Positions 43,837 to 58,300 of a DNA stretch of 64,000 bases are shown here, in pieces. Source of the stretch: Hydractinia symbiolongicarpus (taxonomy: Eukaryota; Cnidaria; Hydrozoa; Anthoathecata; Hydractiniidae); NCBI RefSeq assembly GCF_029227915.1, contig NC_079882.1:29998001-30062000 (forward strand). The letters are read 5' to 3'. The stretch's first letter is position 1. Every line of letters begins with the position of its first letter. Made by a program: the position numbers and the translations under genes. The notes below the pieces were generated by a model. The model worked only from the letters and a program-made list of their open reading frames with translations, ran no database searches and was not told the DNA's origin.

Positions 43837-46447
43837 TTACTAGGTTGCATCGCTTTTAACAGTGAAACGTTCGACTGTGGGACTTAATTGAACTGATTTT
43901 GGACTGTTACCTGATAAATGTGATAAATGAGTTAACTGGACCCCAAGAAATAACATTCTTCTTAATTTGACATGATTGCCGCAACTCAGCGATTACCCTG
44001 GGCGCTGTGGTAGCGCTTCATTTAAAAATTTAGATAAATAAGTCATTCTTTACTGTGGGACCAATCCTAGCCGTTATCGCGCGCTGAAAAAATAGCGACA
44101 GTTTCAAAAACTACATTTCATTGACTTTCTAACGGTGTCAATCCGTTTAAATAACAACTGTTGTGTCACATATTCCTACCAACATGTATTTAGCGATATT
44201 TTTCCGCTATTACTAGGTTGCATCGCTTTCATCAGTGAAACGATTGACTGTGGGACTTAATTGAACTGATTTTGGACTGTGACCTTATAAATGTGATAAG
44301 TGAGACAATTGGACTCCAAGAAATAACATTCTTCTTAATTTGACATGATTGGCGAAACTCAGCGATTACATGGGCGCTGTGGTAGCGCTTTACTTAAAAA
44401 TTAAGACAAATAAGTCATTTTTTACTGTGGGACCAATCCTAGCCGTTAACTTGGGCTGAAGAAATAGAGATAGTTTCAAAAACTATATTTCATTGACTTT
44501 CTAACGGTGTCAATCCGTTTGAGTTACAACGTTGCGTCACATATTCGTACCAACATGTATTTAGTGATATTTTTCCGATATTACTAAATTATATCGCTTT
44601 TAACAGTGAAATGATTGACTGTGGGACTTAATTGGACTAACTTTGGACTGTGACCTGATAAATGTGATAAGTGAGCCAACTGTACTCCAAGACATAACAT
44701 TCTTTTTAATTTGACATGATTGCCGAAATTCAGCGATTACTTGGGCGCTGTGGTAGCGCTTCATTTAAAAATTAAGATAAATAAGTCATTTTTTACTGTG
44801 GGACCAATTCTAGCCGTTAGCTCGCGTTGAAGTTATAGAGACAGTTTCAAAAACTACATTTCATTGACTCTCTAACTGTGTCAATCCGTTTGAATTACAA
44901 CGGTTGTGCCACATATTCGTACCAACATGTATATAGCGATATTTTTCCGCTATTACTAGGTTGCATTGCTGTTAAGAGTGAAACGATTGACTGTGGGACT
45001 TTATTAAACTGATTTTGAACTTTGACCTTAAAAAGGTGTAAAATGAGCCAGTTGGACTCCAAGAAATAACATTCTTCCTAATTTGACATGTTTGCTGGAA
45101 CTCAGCGACTACACTGTACGCTGTGGTAGCGCTTTATTTAAAAATTAAGATAAATAAGTCATTTTTTACTGTGGGACCAATCCTAGCCCTTAGCTCGCGC
45201 TGAAGTAATAGAGACAGTTTAAAAAACTACATTTCATTGAATTTCCAACGGTGTCAATCTGTTTGAGTTACAACGGTTGCGTCACACATTCGTACCAAGA
45301 TGTAGTTAGTGATTTTTTTCCGATGTTACTAAGTTGTATTGCTGTTAAGAGTGAAACGATTGACTGTGGGACTTTATTAAACTGACTCTGGACTGTGACC
45401 TTATAAATGTGATAAATGAGCCAATTGAACCCCAAAGAATTCTTCTTAATTTGACATGATTGCTGGAATTCAGCGATTACACTAGGCTGTGGGGTAGCGC
45501 TTTATTCGAAAATTTAGATAAATAAGTCTTTTCTTACTGTGGGATTAATCCAGGCCGTTAGCACGCGCTGAAGAAATAAAGACATTCTCAAAAACTACAT
45601 TTCATTGACTTGTTGGCGGTATCAATCCGTTTGAGTTACAACGATTGCGTCACATATTCGTACCATTATGTATTTAGTGATATTTTCCGACATTACTAAG
45701 TTATATCGCTTTTAACAGTGAAATGATTGACTGTGGGATTTAATTGAACTAACTTTGGACTGTGACCTGATAAATGTGATAAATAAGACAATTGGATTCC
45801 AAGAAATAACATTCTTCTTAACTTGACATGATTGCCGCAACTCAGCGATTACCCTGCGCGCTGTTGTAGCGCTTCATTTAAAAATTTAGATAAATAAGTC
45901 ATTCTTTACTGTGGGCCCAATCCTAGCCGTTATCGCGCGCAGAAAAAATAGCGACAGTTTCAAAAACTACATTTCATTGACTTTCTAACGGTGTCAATCC
46001 GTTTGAATAACAACGGTTGTGTCACATATTCCTACCAACGTGTATTTAGCGATATTTTCCGCTATTACTAGGTTGCATCGCTTTTATCAGTGAAACGATT
46101 GACTGTGGGACTTAATTGAACTGATTTTGGACTGTGACCTTATAAATGTGATAAGTGAGACAATTGGACTCCAAGAAATAACATTCTTCTTAATTTGACA
46201 TGATTGCCGAAACTCAGCGATTACATGGCCGCTTTGGTAGCGCTTTACTTAAAAATTAAGACAAATAGGTCATTTTTTACTGTGGGACCAATCCTAGCCG
46301 TTAACTTGCGCTGAAGAAATAGAGACAGTTTCAAAAACTATATTTCATTGACTTTCTAACGGTGTCAATTCGTTTGAGTTACAACGGTGGCGTCACATAT
46401 TCGTACCAACATGTATTTAGTGATATTTTTCCGATATTACTAAGTTA
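43837..46447 (+). repeat. Satellite array block B
   Basis: The same monomer family and orientation as block A, resuming in the monomer that Helitron 1 interrupted. Several monomers here have ATGGGCGC or TGTACGC in place of ACACTGGGCGC. The block is repeated almost unchanged at 52,390-55,000. Confidence 0.95.
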
Positions 46448-48452
46448 CTAGCTGAATACCCGTTGGGGAATCCACTGAATCTCTCATTAAACCGATGTAA
46501 GGGATCTCAAACAAAAACATACAACACAGTAATATGAATCTTTAAAAGTCACAATTTGTATTATTCTAGTTTATAACCACTAGAACAAAACGTCCAAAAA
46601 TATAAATATGTGCAGCAATAAAAAAATAACAATAAAAGAGAAAAAAACCCTGGGATTGAAGTTGCTCACAATCTGCGTTATATTTGTACCCGCTGAAGCA
46701 GAACGCTTAAAAATATAAGCATGTCCAGCAACAAATAAAAATGCAAAAAGTTTAACAAAATCGAAGGTGGCTAACAAATCTGTTAAAACTATATACTTGC
46801 TTTGTCATACCCGAAATATAAAAGGGAAAATGGTATACCAGACATTAGAAAAAATCGATAAGTCACACAAATAAGGTTATTGCAAAGTTTCCACAACGTA
46901 CAGATTCTAATGCATCATACCAAATTAGCTATTTAGTCTATTGCATATAGCAACCTTCCCAATGCGCAAACGTGCAGTGCATGATAACAATGCAGTGTTT
47001 TCGAATTGAAGAATCGAATATTATTTTAAACGGTAACGTAACAAATGTAAACATTGATTTAACTTTGTTTACATTAAGGTTTATTATAACGACATCAACC
47101 ACTTCGTAGCGTTAAAAACAGTAACAACGAAAAAATACTTTCTACATTTTATATAAACTCTTCTCTATTATATACACGCTGTATTTTATAAGAATAGTGT
47201 TTGTTTTTTTCGTTTCGGCCTTCATGTTCTTAGCTTTCCCTGGTGTACTTGCCCATTGTTTTGGAGAGAAAAAAGTTCAGTCATACAAATTTTTATATCA
47301 AAAGAAACAACCAAGCTTAGACATTCTTAGGATATTCTGACCCATTGTTTAGAGTATATTCTTACAAAAAATGTTAAATATGTTCAGGCTAAAGACAAAA
47401 CATATTTAACTTTATATTAAAGGGAAAGTTTAGCTGGAAGCGTGTAAACGGCTTAAAAACGTCGCTTTACATTTTAGATTCTTATAAAAATTGTGTCAAA
47501 AGAAAACGCATTTAAGACTCAACAAGGAACTAAAAATTTAAAGGAAAAGCTGAGCTCTGAAAGTTAAAACGGTTAAAAAAAAACGTTACACACCTAAACT
47601 TATCTCTTTACCAGATAAACTAAACAACACACCTGCCTTTTTTTGGCTTTCTCAGTTAGCTAGCGTCTCTGGATAAAAGACCAATCAGTTTTTTACTTCA
47701 ATTATTAAACTTCGCTTCATCCCAAAGAAAACAAATTAAAATGTATAGCTAGCTACAATTGTCTGATACATTTCTAATCAGTTCTCTTTTCGACGTTATA
47801 TTATCGTACGTTTTTCTTCTTTATAACAAATATTTCTGGCAACAACATAAACTTTTTTATTCTCGCTCGACATCAACAGTCGCTCTACAATGACAACAGT
47901 TTTGTTATTTACTTCTTAGATTCGAATTATCATTCGAATTCGATAGTTTTTTTAAAAGAAAGCAACTTCGGTCCCAGAACACAAAAAAGATAGAAGAAAC
48001 AAATAAGCTTTAATCTAACCTCGTGATGAGTAAACCTTGTTTGAAATAACTTTTTTCAGGATTACTTTGAAAAAGAGACAACTTTCTTCGCTTCGGTTTT
48101 CATTTTTCAGTTAATAAACTTTGTTTCCGTGAGATACGGCGCGCACATGGTAAACCGGGGGTAAAATTTAATTATTCTATCTTAAACGACCAGCGGGGCT
48201 TTTACAACAAAATAACAAATAAACCATTTGAAATTAAAATAAAAATTAGTTTTAATGAGTAAGGAAAAAGAGTTTTATTTAAAAAAAAAAATAAGAAAAG
48301 AGAATTAAATATTTATATAGTAACCCCCTGATTTGCGTTTTCTTTAACTTGGTAAATTTTAGCGTAACGCCACGTCGTAAGAAAATGACCTGTGATTTGT
48401 GTGACGTGGCCTCACCGTGCGCACACACACACAAGGCGTATTAATATATAGA
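46448..48452 (-). mobile_element. Non-autonomous Helitron-like element 2
   Basis: On the - strand it begins TCTATATATTAATACGCC and ends ATTCAGCTAG, again between A and T with no target duplication. A 3' hairpin (ATxCCC/GGGxAT, 46456-46471) lies 8 bases from the end. The first 18 bases match Helitron 1 except for one base, so the two share a family. A (CA)n run lies near the 5' end (48,422-48,434). No coding for Rep/helicase. The equivalent empty site is intact at 54,992-55,005. Confidence 0.8.
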
Positions 48453-49925
48453 TATCGCTTTTAACAGTGAAATGATTGACTGTGGGACTTAATTGGACTA
48501 ACTTTTGACTGTGACCTGATAAATGTGATAAGTGAGCCAACTGCACTCGAAGACATAACATTCTTCTTAACTTGACTTGATTGCCGAAAGTCAACGATTG
48601 CATGGGCGCTGGGGTAGCGCTTCATTTAAAAATTAAGATAAATGAGTCATTTTTTACTGTGGGACCAATTCTAGCCGTTAGCTCGCGTTGAAGTTATTGA
48701 GACAGTTACAAAAACTACATTTCATTGACTTTCTAACTGTGTGAATCCGTTTGAATTACAACGGTTGTGCCACATATTCGTACCAACATGTATATAGCGA
48801 TATTTTTCCGCTATTACTAGGTTGCATTGCTGTTAAGAGTGAAACGATTGACTGTGGGACTTTATTAAACTGATTTTGAACTTTGACCTTAAAAAGGTGA
48901 TAAATGAGCCAGTTGGACTCCAAGAAATAACATTCTTCTTAATTTGACATGATTGCTGGAACTCAGCGATTACACTGTACGCTGTGGTAGCGCTTTATTT
49001 AAAAATTAAGATAAATCAGTCATTTTTTACTGTGGGACCAATCCTAGCCCTTAGCTCGCGCTGAAGTAATATAGACAGTTTCAAAAACTACATTTCATTG
49101 ACTTTCCAACGGTGTCAATCTGTTTGAGTTACAACGGTTGCGTCACACATTCGTACCAAGATGTACTTAGTGATTTTTTTCCGATATTACTAAGTTGTAT
49201 TGCTGTTAAGAGTGAAACGAATGACTGTGGGACTTTATTAAGCTGACTCTGGACTGTGACCTTATAAATGTGATAAATGAGCCAATTGAACCCCAAAGAA
49301 TTCTTCTTAATTTGACATGATTGCTGGAATTCAGCGATTACACTAGGCTCTGTGGTAGCGCTTTATTCGAAAATTTAGATAAATAAGTCTTTTCTTACTG
49401 TGGGATTAATCCAGGCCGTTAGCACGCGCTGAAGAAATAAAGACATTCTCAAAAACTACATTTCATTGACTTGTTGGCAGTATCAATCCGTTTGAGTTAC
49501 AACGGTTGCGTCACATATTTGTACCATTATGTATTTAGTGATATTTTCCGACATTACTAAGTTATATCGCTTTTAACAGTGAAACGATTGACTGTGGGAC
49601 TTAATTGAACTAACTTTGGACTGTGACCTGATAAATGTGATAAATGAGACAATTGGACTCCAAGAAATAACATTCTTCTTAACTTGACATGATTGCCGAG
49701 ACTCAGCGATAACATGGGCGCTGTGGTAGCGCTTCATTTAAAAATTAAGATAAAAAAGTCATTTTTTACTGTGGGACCAATCCTAGCCCTTAGCGCGCGC
49801 TGAAGAAATAGAGACAGTTTCAAATACTACATTTCATTGACTTGGTAACGGTGTCAGTCCGTTTGAGTTACAATGGTTGGGTCACATATTCGTACCAACA
49901 TTTATTTAGCGATATTATTCTGATA
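48453..49925 (+). repeat. Satellite array block C
   Basis: About four monomers between Helitron 2 and Helitron 1b. From about 48,830 onward it matches 40,275-41,370 at a constant offset of 8,555 bases. Confidence 0.95.
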
Positions 49926-52389
49926 CTAGTCGATTAGGCCCGTGGAAAAATCCACTTAGGCAGAAAAACAATTGAAAAGTTCTGTCATTTGAATTTTTGA
50001 TGACATCAGCAAATATTTCAGTATATTAAATATGTCTTTTACAAAAAAAAATAATCTGAAAATGCATAAAAAGAAAGTATATAAGTCATAATTTAACAAA
50101 AAAGTTCTTAAAATCTAACACAAAATATCAAATGTCAAATTGCATGAAATCCTCCCAACAAAACTTCAGACAAAATATGAAAAACAACGGCGTGCAAGGT
50201 GTAAAATCTAGTTAGTAGAAAGTTACAACATTGACAGTCACAACCCAGACAGTTACGACAACAATAATAATAATGTCAGAAATAACACATCTCAAATATG
50301 TATACATCTTATTATGTGATTATGTTGAAAACCTTCAATATTTTAATCTGAAGTGTCGAAAAGAAAGGCTTGCAACAGTAAGCACAGATCTATGAAATAA
50401 GTTCTTTACGCATTTTAAACATTGTCTTTTCCCTAAATGCTTATACAACAATACAACCTGAACAATATCAAAAAGCCAAACTTAAACAAACACAAAACAC
50501 CTAAAAATAAAAAGTTAAACTTTGAAAAATCATTTATTCGGTTGCATACCATCCTCTCCCGCAAAAATATGCACAAAATGTAAAAATTAACCGGTTAACA
50601 AAACAATTTTTTGTCTAATGATCCATACTGACTTTACCAAACATTTTAACCTGAAATGTCGAAAAAGCAATGAGCAAGGAGTAAATTTCTAATCAACAAA
50701 AATCATTATTTTGAAAACATTGTATATATATATATGGTCCTTCCTCACAATAGTTTACAATAAATGTAGAACACAAAGGTTTATGAGGAGTAAATCAAAA
50801 TATGAACAAAAATCAGTTCAATTGGCATGTTCTATATTGTCTTCAGCCATAAAATCTTCCACAAAATTGACATGAAAACCATCAAATTCAACTCAGAAAA
50901 AGCAGTCATTTAAGTGCATAAAAAAATACAACTTGTAGAATATCAAATTATTATTTTTAGTATATATAATTGCATATGGTCCTCCCTCACAACAGTTAAA
51001 TTTTTGCACTAAATTTGAAACACAAAATACAAATTCTAAATAATTCCTATGGTTTTCCTCAAAAGTTTAATCAAAATATAAAAGATGAGAGGTGAACGAC
51101 AAAATCAAAGTTTGCAGAATTTAATTATTTTGGTATATATATATATATGTCTATTGATATATGCCCTTTATAACAATATTTCAATCCAAAATGTGAAAAA
51201 GAAAAACAGTTTGCAACAAAATCTATTATTCTGATGATATTGCATACACTTTTTCTCCACAAAAGTGTAAAAAAGAATGGTTGTAGGAAATACTTCTGAT
51301 TCAACAAAAATCAGTATTTGCATCTTGTGCTCATTAAATATTACCCAAAATTTCAAAAAACTGTGATTTGGAACGCATCAAATTTATAAATAGAGAGGGA
51401 TCAGTCATTTCGGTATGTTGTACAGAGTCCTGACCGGTAAGAATTTATATAAAATATAAAAAAAACACAAGTTTTTTCGGTGTTGTACTCCCTCAAAAAA
51501 GTTGAAACTTTTCTTAATTGAGACAAAATGCCATAAACAAAAACATTTTAGTCAGAACATCTAGAACAACAAAAATCACTACACTTAAGGTACCAGAATT
51601 ACTACATGTTAAATAAAAATCGTTTCGTCATATTGCATGTAACCGATGTATATATATAAGTTTAGTTACACAAAATGTGAAAAATACATTATTTGCATAC
51701 ACAAATTGTGAAAAATACATTATTTGCTTAAAAACAGTCCTTAAACTCTTCGTAAATATTATGTAATACTTTTTTAAAAGTTGTTGTGGCTTGTTAATTT
51801 AAGCTTAAAATGTCAATTAAAATAAGTTACAGTCACATTCTTAGCAAAGACCACTAAGGTTAGCTTACATGTAAAAAGCAACATAAAACTGAAGCTAACA
51901 TAAGGTAGCTACAGCAGCTAATAGCTGGTCACTTAAATATAAACTGGAGACTTAGCTAGGTATAAAGAACATGGCTACATATTTATAAAATCCTAGCTAC
52001 CTAGCTAGTTGTTGTTGGTGTGGTTGATGCTAGCTAACAAACATGTCTCGCATCAATAATATCATCAAAACTTTAAAAAACATAAACAAACCTTTCTATA
52101 CTTCATTTATATACCATGCCCCTTTTTAAATGATTTTGTAAAGATTTATTTTAAAGGCAAGAGAAGACAAATGCTTAAAAAGGACAGCCATCTTTTTTGC
52201 AAACACAATTTCCGTTACTTTGTGCTAGAACTTCATTTAACAAACCACACAAAACTCGCGGCTTTTCACGACAAAGAAGACATATTTTTTTCGGCAACAT
52301 CAAAGATTTTTTTCAGTAACATCAAAGGAAAATGACGATATCAACTTTGCCTGTCACAGAGACACGGAACTGGCGTATTATTATATAGA
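49926..52389 (-). mobile_element. Non-autonomous Helitron-like element 1, copy b
   Basis: The same sequence as copy a with the same flanking satellite on both sides; 2,464 bp, the two-base difference being one TA unit fewer in the dinucleotide run at about 51,133. Because flanks match too, it was copied by duplication of the array, not by a second insertion. Confidence 0.85.
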
Positions 52390-55300
52390 TTACTAGGTTG
52401 CATCGCTTTTAACAGTGAAACGTTCGACTGTGGGACTTAATTGAACTGATTTTGGACTGTTACCTGATAAATGTGATAAATGAGTTAACTGGACCCCAAG
52501 AAATAACATTCTTCTTAATTTGACATGATTGCCGCAACTCAGCGATTACCCTGGGCGCTGTGGTAGCGCTTCATTTAAAAATTTAGATAAATAAGTCATT
52601 CTTTACTGTGGGACCAATCCTAGCCGTTATCGCGCGCTGAAAAAATAGCGACAGTTTCAAAAACTACATTTCATTGACTTTCTAACGGTGTCAATCCGTT
52701 TAAATAACAACTGTTGTGTCGCATATTCCTACCAACATGTATTTAGCGATATTTTTCCGCTATTACTAGGTTGCATCGCTTTCATCAGTGAAACGATTGA
52801 CTGTGGGACTTAATTGAACTGATTTTGGACTGTGACCTTATAAATGTGATAAGTGAGACAATTGGACTCCAAGAAATAACATTCTCCTTAATTTGACATG
52901 ATTGGCGAAACTCAGCGATTACATGGGCGCTGTGGTAGCGCTTTACTTAAAAATTAAGACAAATAAGTCATTTTTTACTGTGGGACCAATCCTAGCCGTT
53001 AACTTGGGCTGAAGAAATAGAGATAGTTTCAAAAACTATATTTCATTGACTTTCTAACGGTGTCAATCCGTTTGAGTTACAACGTTGCGTCACATATTCG
53101 TACCAACATGTATTTAGTGATATTTTTCCGATATTACTAAATTATATCGCTTTTAACAGTGAAATGATTGACTGTGGGACTTAATTGGACTAACTTTGGA
53201 CTGTGACCTGATAAATGTGATAAGTGAGCCAACTGTACTCCAAGACATAACATTCTTTTTAATTTGACATGATTGCCGAAATTCAGCGATTACTTGGGCG
53301 CTGTGGTAGCGCTTCATTTAAAAATTAAGATAAATAAGTCATTTTTTACTGTGGGACCAATTCTAGCCGTTAGCTCGCGTTGAAGTTATAGAGACAGTTT
53401 CAAAAACTACATTTCATTGACTCTCTAACTGTGTCAATCCGTTTGAATTACAACGGTTGTGCCACATATTCGTACCAACATGTATATAGCGATATTTTTC
53501 CGCTATTACTAGGTTGCATTGCTGTTAAGAGTGAAACGATTGACTGTGGGACTTTATTAAACTGATTTTGAACTTTGACCTTAAAAAGGTGTAAAATGAG
53601 CCAGTTGGACTCCAAGAAATAACATTCTTCCTAATTTGACATGTTTGCTGGAACTCAGCGACTACACTGTACGCTGTGGTAGCGCTTTATTTAAAAATTA
53701 AGATAAATAAGTCATTTTTTACTGTGGGACCAATCCTAGCCCTTAGCTCGCGCTGAAGTAATAGAGACAGTTTAAAAAACTACATTTCATTGAATTTCCA
53801 ACGGTGTCAATCTGTTTGAGTTACAACGGTTGCGTCACACATTCGTACCAAGATGTAGTTAGTGATTTTTTTCCGATGTTACTAAGTTGTATTGCTGTTA
53901 AGAGTGAAACGATTGACTGTGGGACTTTATTAAACTGACTCTGGACTGTGACCTTATAAATGTGATAAATGAGCCAATTGAACCCCAAAGAATTCTTCTT
54001 AATTTGACATGATTGCTGGAATTCAGCGATTACACTAGGCTGTGGGGTAGCGCTTTATTCGAAAATTTAGATAAATAAGTCTTTTCTTACTGTGGGATTA
54101 ATCCAGGCCGTTAGCACGCGCTGAAGAAATAAAGACATTCTCAAAAACTACATTTCATTGACTTGTTGGCGGTATCAATCCGTTTGAGTTACAACGATTG
54201 CGTCACATATTCGTACCATTATGTATTTAGTGATATTTTCCGACATTACTAAGTTATATCGCTTTTAACAGTGAAATGATTGACTGTGGGATTTAATTGA
54301 ACTAACTTTGGACTGTGACCTGATAAATGTGATAAATAAGACAATTGGATTCCAAGAAATAACATTCTTCTTAACTTGACATGATTGCCGCAACTCAGCG
54401 ATTACCCTGGGCGCTGTTGTAGCGCTTCATTTAAAAATTTAGATAAATAAGTCATTTTTTACTGTGGGCCCAATCCTAGCCGTTATCGCGCGCAGAAAAA
54501 ATAGCGACAGTTTCAAAAACTACATTTCATTGACTTTCTAACGGTGTCAATCCGTTTGAATAACAACGGTTGTGTCACATATTCCTACCAACGTGTATTT
54601 AGCGATATTTTCCGCTATTACTAGGTTGCATCGCTTTTATCAGTGAAACGATTGACTGTGGGACTTAATTGAACTGATTTTGGACTGTGACCTTATAAAT
54701 GTGATAAGTGAGACAATTGGACTCCAAGAAATAACATTCTTCTTAATTTGACATGATTGCCGAAACTCAGCGATTACATGGCCGCTTTGGTAGCGCTTTA
54801 CTTAAAAATTAAGACAAATAAGTCATTTTTTACTGTGGGACCAATCCTAGCCGTTAACTTGCGCTGAAGAAATAGAGACAGTTTCAAAAACTATATTTCA
54901 TTGACTTTCTAACGGTGTCAATTCGTTTGAGTTACAACGGTGGCGTCACATATTCGTACCAACATGTATTTAGTGATATTTTTCCGATATTACTAAGTTA
55001 TATCGCTTTTAACAGTGAAATGATTGACTGTGGGACTTAATTGGACTAACTTTTGACTGTGACCTGATAAATGTGATAAGTGAGCCAACTGCACTCGAAG
55101 ACATAACATTCTTCTTAACTTGACTTGATTGCCGAAAGTCAACGATTGCATGGGCGCTGGGGTAGCGCTTCATTTAAAAATTAAGATAAATAAGTCATTT
55201 TTTACTGGGGGACCAATTCTAGCCGTTAGCTCGCGTTGAAGTTATTGAGACAGTTTCAAAAACTACATTTCATTGACTTTCTAACTGTGTGAATCCGTTT

Positions 55301-58300
55301 GAATTACAACGGTTGTGCCACATATTCGTACCAACATGTATATAGCGATATTTTTCCGCTATTACTAGGTTGCATTGCTGTTAAGAGTGAAACGATTGAC
55401 TGTGGGACTTTATTAAACTGATTTTGAACTTTGACCTTAAAAAGGTGATAAATGAGCCAGTTGGACTCAAAGAAATAACATTCTTCTTAATTTGACATGA
55501 TTGCTGGAACTCAGCGACTACACTGTACGCTGTGGTAGCGCTTTATTTAAAAATTAAGATAAATAAGTCATTTTTTACTGTGGGACCAATCCTAGCCCTT
55601 AGCTCGCGCTGAAGTAATAGAGACAGTTTCAAAAACTACATTTCATTGAATTTCCAACGGTGTCAATCTGTTTGAGTTACAACGGTTGCGTCACACATTC
55701 GTACCAAGATGTACTTAGTGATTTTTTTCCGATGTTACTAAGTTGTATTGCTGTTAAGGGTGAAACGATTGGCTGTGGGACTTTATTAAACTGACTCTGG
55801 ACTGTGACCTTATAAATGTGATAAATGAGCCAATTGAACCCCAAAGAATTCTTCTTAATTTGACATGATTGCTGGAATTTAGCTATTACACTAGGCTGTG
55901 GGGTAGCGCTTTATTCGAAAATTTAGATAAATAAGTCTTTTCTTACTGTGGGATTAATCCAGGCCGTTAGCACGCGCTGAAGAAATAAAGACATTCTCAA
56001 AAACTACATTTCATTGACTTGTTGGCGGTATCAATCCGTTTGAGTTATAACGGTTGCGTCACATGTTCGTACCATTATGTATTTAGTGATATTTTCCGAC
56101 ATTACTAAGTTATATCGCTTTTAACAGTGAAATGATTGACTGTGGGATTTAATTGAACTAACTTTGGACTGTGACCTGATAAATGTGATAAATCAGACAA
56201 TAGGATTCCAAGAAATAACATTCTTCTTAACTTGACATGATTGCCGCAACTCAGCGATTATCCTGGGCGCTGTGGTAGCGCTTCATTTAAAAATTTAGAA
56301 AAATAAGTCATTCTTTACCGTGGGCCCAATCCTAGCCGTTATCGCGCGCAGAAAAAATAGCGACAGTTTCAAAAACTACATTTCATTGACTTTCTAACGG
56401 TGTCAATCCGTTTGAATAACAACGGTTGTGTCACATATTCCTACCAACGTGTATTTAGCGATATTTTTCCGCTATTACTAGGTTGCATCGCTTTTATCAG
56501 TGAAACGATTGACTGTGGGACTTAATTGAACTGATTTTGGACTGTGACCTTATAAATGTGATAAGTGAGACAATTGGACTCCAAGAAATAACATTCTTCT
56601 TAATTTGACATGATTGCCGAAACTCAGCGTTTACATGGCCGCTTTGGTAGCGCTTTACTTAAAAATTAAGACAAATAAGTCATTTTTTACTGTGGGACCA
56701 ATCCTAGCCGTTAACTTGCGCTGAAGAAATAGAGACAGTTTCAAAAACTATATTTCATTGACTTTCTAACGGTGTCAATTCGTTTGAGTTACAACGGTGG
56801 CGTCACATATTCGTACCAACATGTATTTAGTGATATTTTTCCGATATTACTAAGTTATATCGCTTTTAACAGTGAAATGATTGACTGTGGGACTTAATTG
56901 AACTAACTTTGGACTGTGACCTGATAAATGTGATAAATGAGCCAATTGAACCCCAAAGAATTCTTCTTAATTTGACATGATTGCTGGAATTTAGCTATTA
57001 CACTAGGCTGTGGGGTAGCGCTTTATTCGAAAATTTAGATAAATAAGTCTTTTCTTACTGTGGGATTAATCCAGGCCGTTAGCACGCGCTGAAGAAATAA
57101 AGACATTCTCAAAAACTACATTTCATTGACTTGTTGGCGGTATCAATCCGTTTGAGTTACAACGATTGCGTCACATATTCGTACCATTATGTATTTAGTG
57201 ATATTTTCCGACATTACTAAGTTATATCGCTTTTAACAGTGAAATGATTGACTGTGGGATTTAATTGAACTAACTTTGGACTGTGACCTGATAAATGTGA
57301 TAAATAAGACAATTGGATTCCAAGAAATAACATTCTTCTTAACTTGACATGATTGCCGCAACTCAGCGATTACCCTGGGCGCTGTTGTAGCGCTTCATTT
57401 AAAAATTTAGATAAATAAGTCATTCTTTACTGTGGGCCCAATCCTAGCCGTTATCGCGCGCAGAAAAAATAGCGACAGTTTCAAAAACTACATTTCATTG
57501 ACTTTCTAACGGTGTCAATCCGTTTGAATAACAACGGTTGTGTCACATATTCCTACCAACGTGTATTTAGCGATATTTTCCGCTATTACTAGGTTGCATC
57601 GCTTTTATCAGTGAAACGATTGACTGTGGGACTTAATTGAACTGATTTTGGACTGTGACCTTATAAATGTGATAAGTGAGACAATTGGACTCCAAGAAAT
57701 AACATTCTTCTTAATTTGACATGATTGCCGAAACTCAGCGATTACATGGCCGCTTTGGTAGCGCTTTACTTAAAAATTAAGACAAATAGGTCATTTTTTA
57801 CTGTGGGACCAATCCTAGCCGTTAACTTGCGCTGAAGAAATAGAGACAGTTTCAAAAACTATATTTCATTGACTTTCTAACGGTGTCAATTCGTTTGAGT
57901 TACAACGGTGGCGTCACATATTCGTACCAACATGTATTTAGTGATATTTTTCCGATATTACTAAGTTATATCGCTTTTAACAGTGAAATGATTGACTGTG
58001 GGACTTAATTGGACTAACTTTTGACTGTGACCTGATAAATGTGATAAGTGAGCCAACTGCACTCGAAGACATAACATTCTTCTTAACTTGACTTGATTGC
58101 CGAAAGTCAACGATTGCATGGGCGCTGGGGTAGCGCTTCATTTAAAAATTAAGATAAATAAGTCATTTTTTACTGTGGGACCAATTCTAGCCGTTAGCTC
58201 GCGTTGAAGTTATTGAGACAGTTTCAAAAACTACATTTCATTGACTTTCTAACTGTGTGAATCCGTTTGAATTACAACGGTTGTGCCACATATTCGTACC

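Larger units (their letters stand above)
40275..46447 (+). repeat. Large duplicated segment, copy 1 (partner 48,830-54,998)
   Basis: Satellite plus Helitron 1 plus satellite in the same order, offset by 8,555 bases before Helitron 2. By eye there are scattered single-base differences only. The left limit is approximate because adjacent monomers are also related. Confidence 0.8.
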
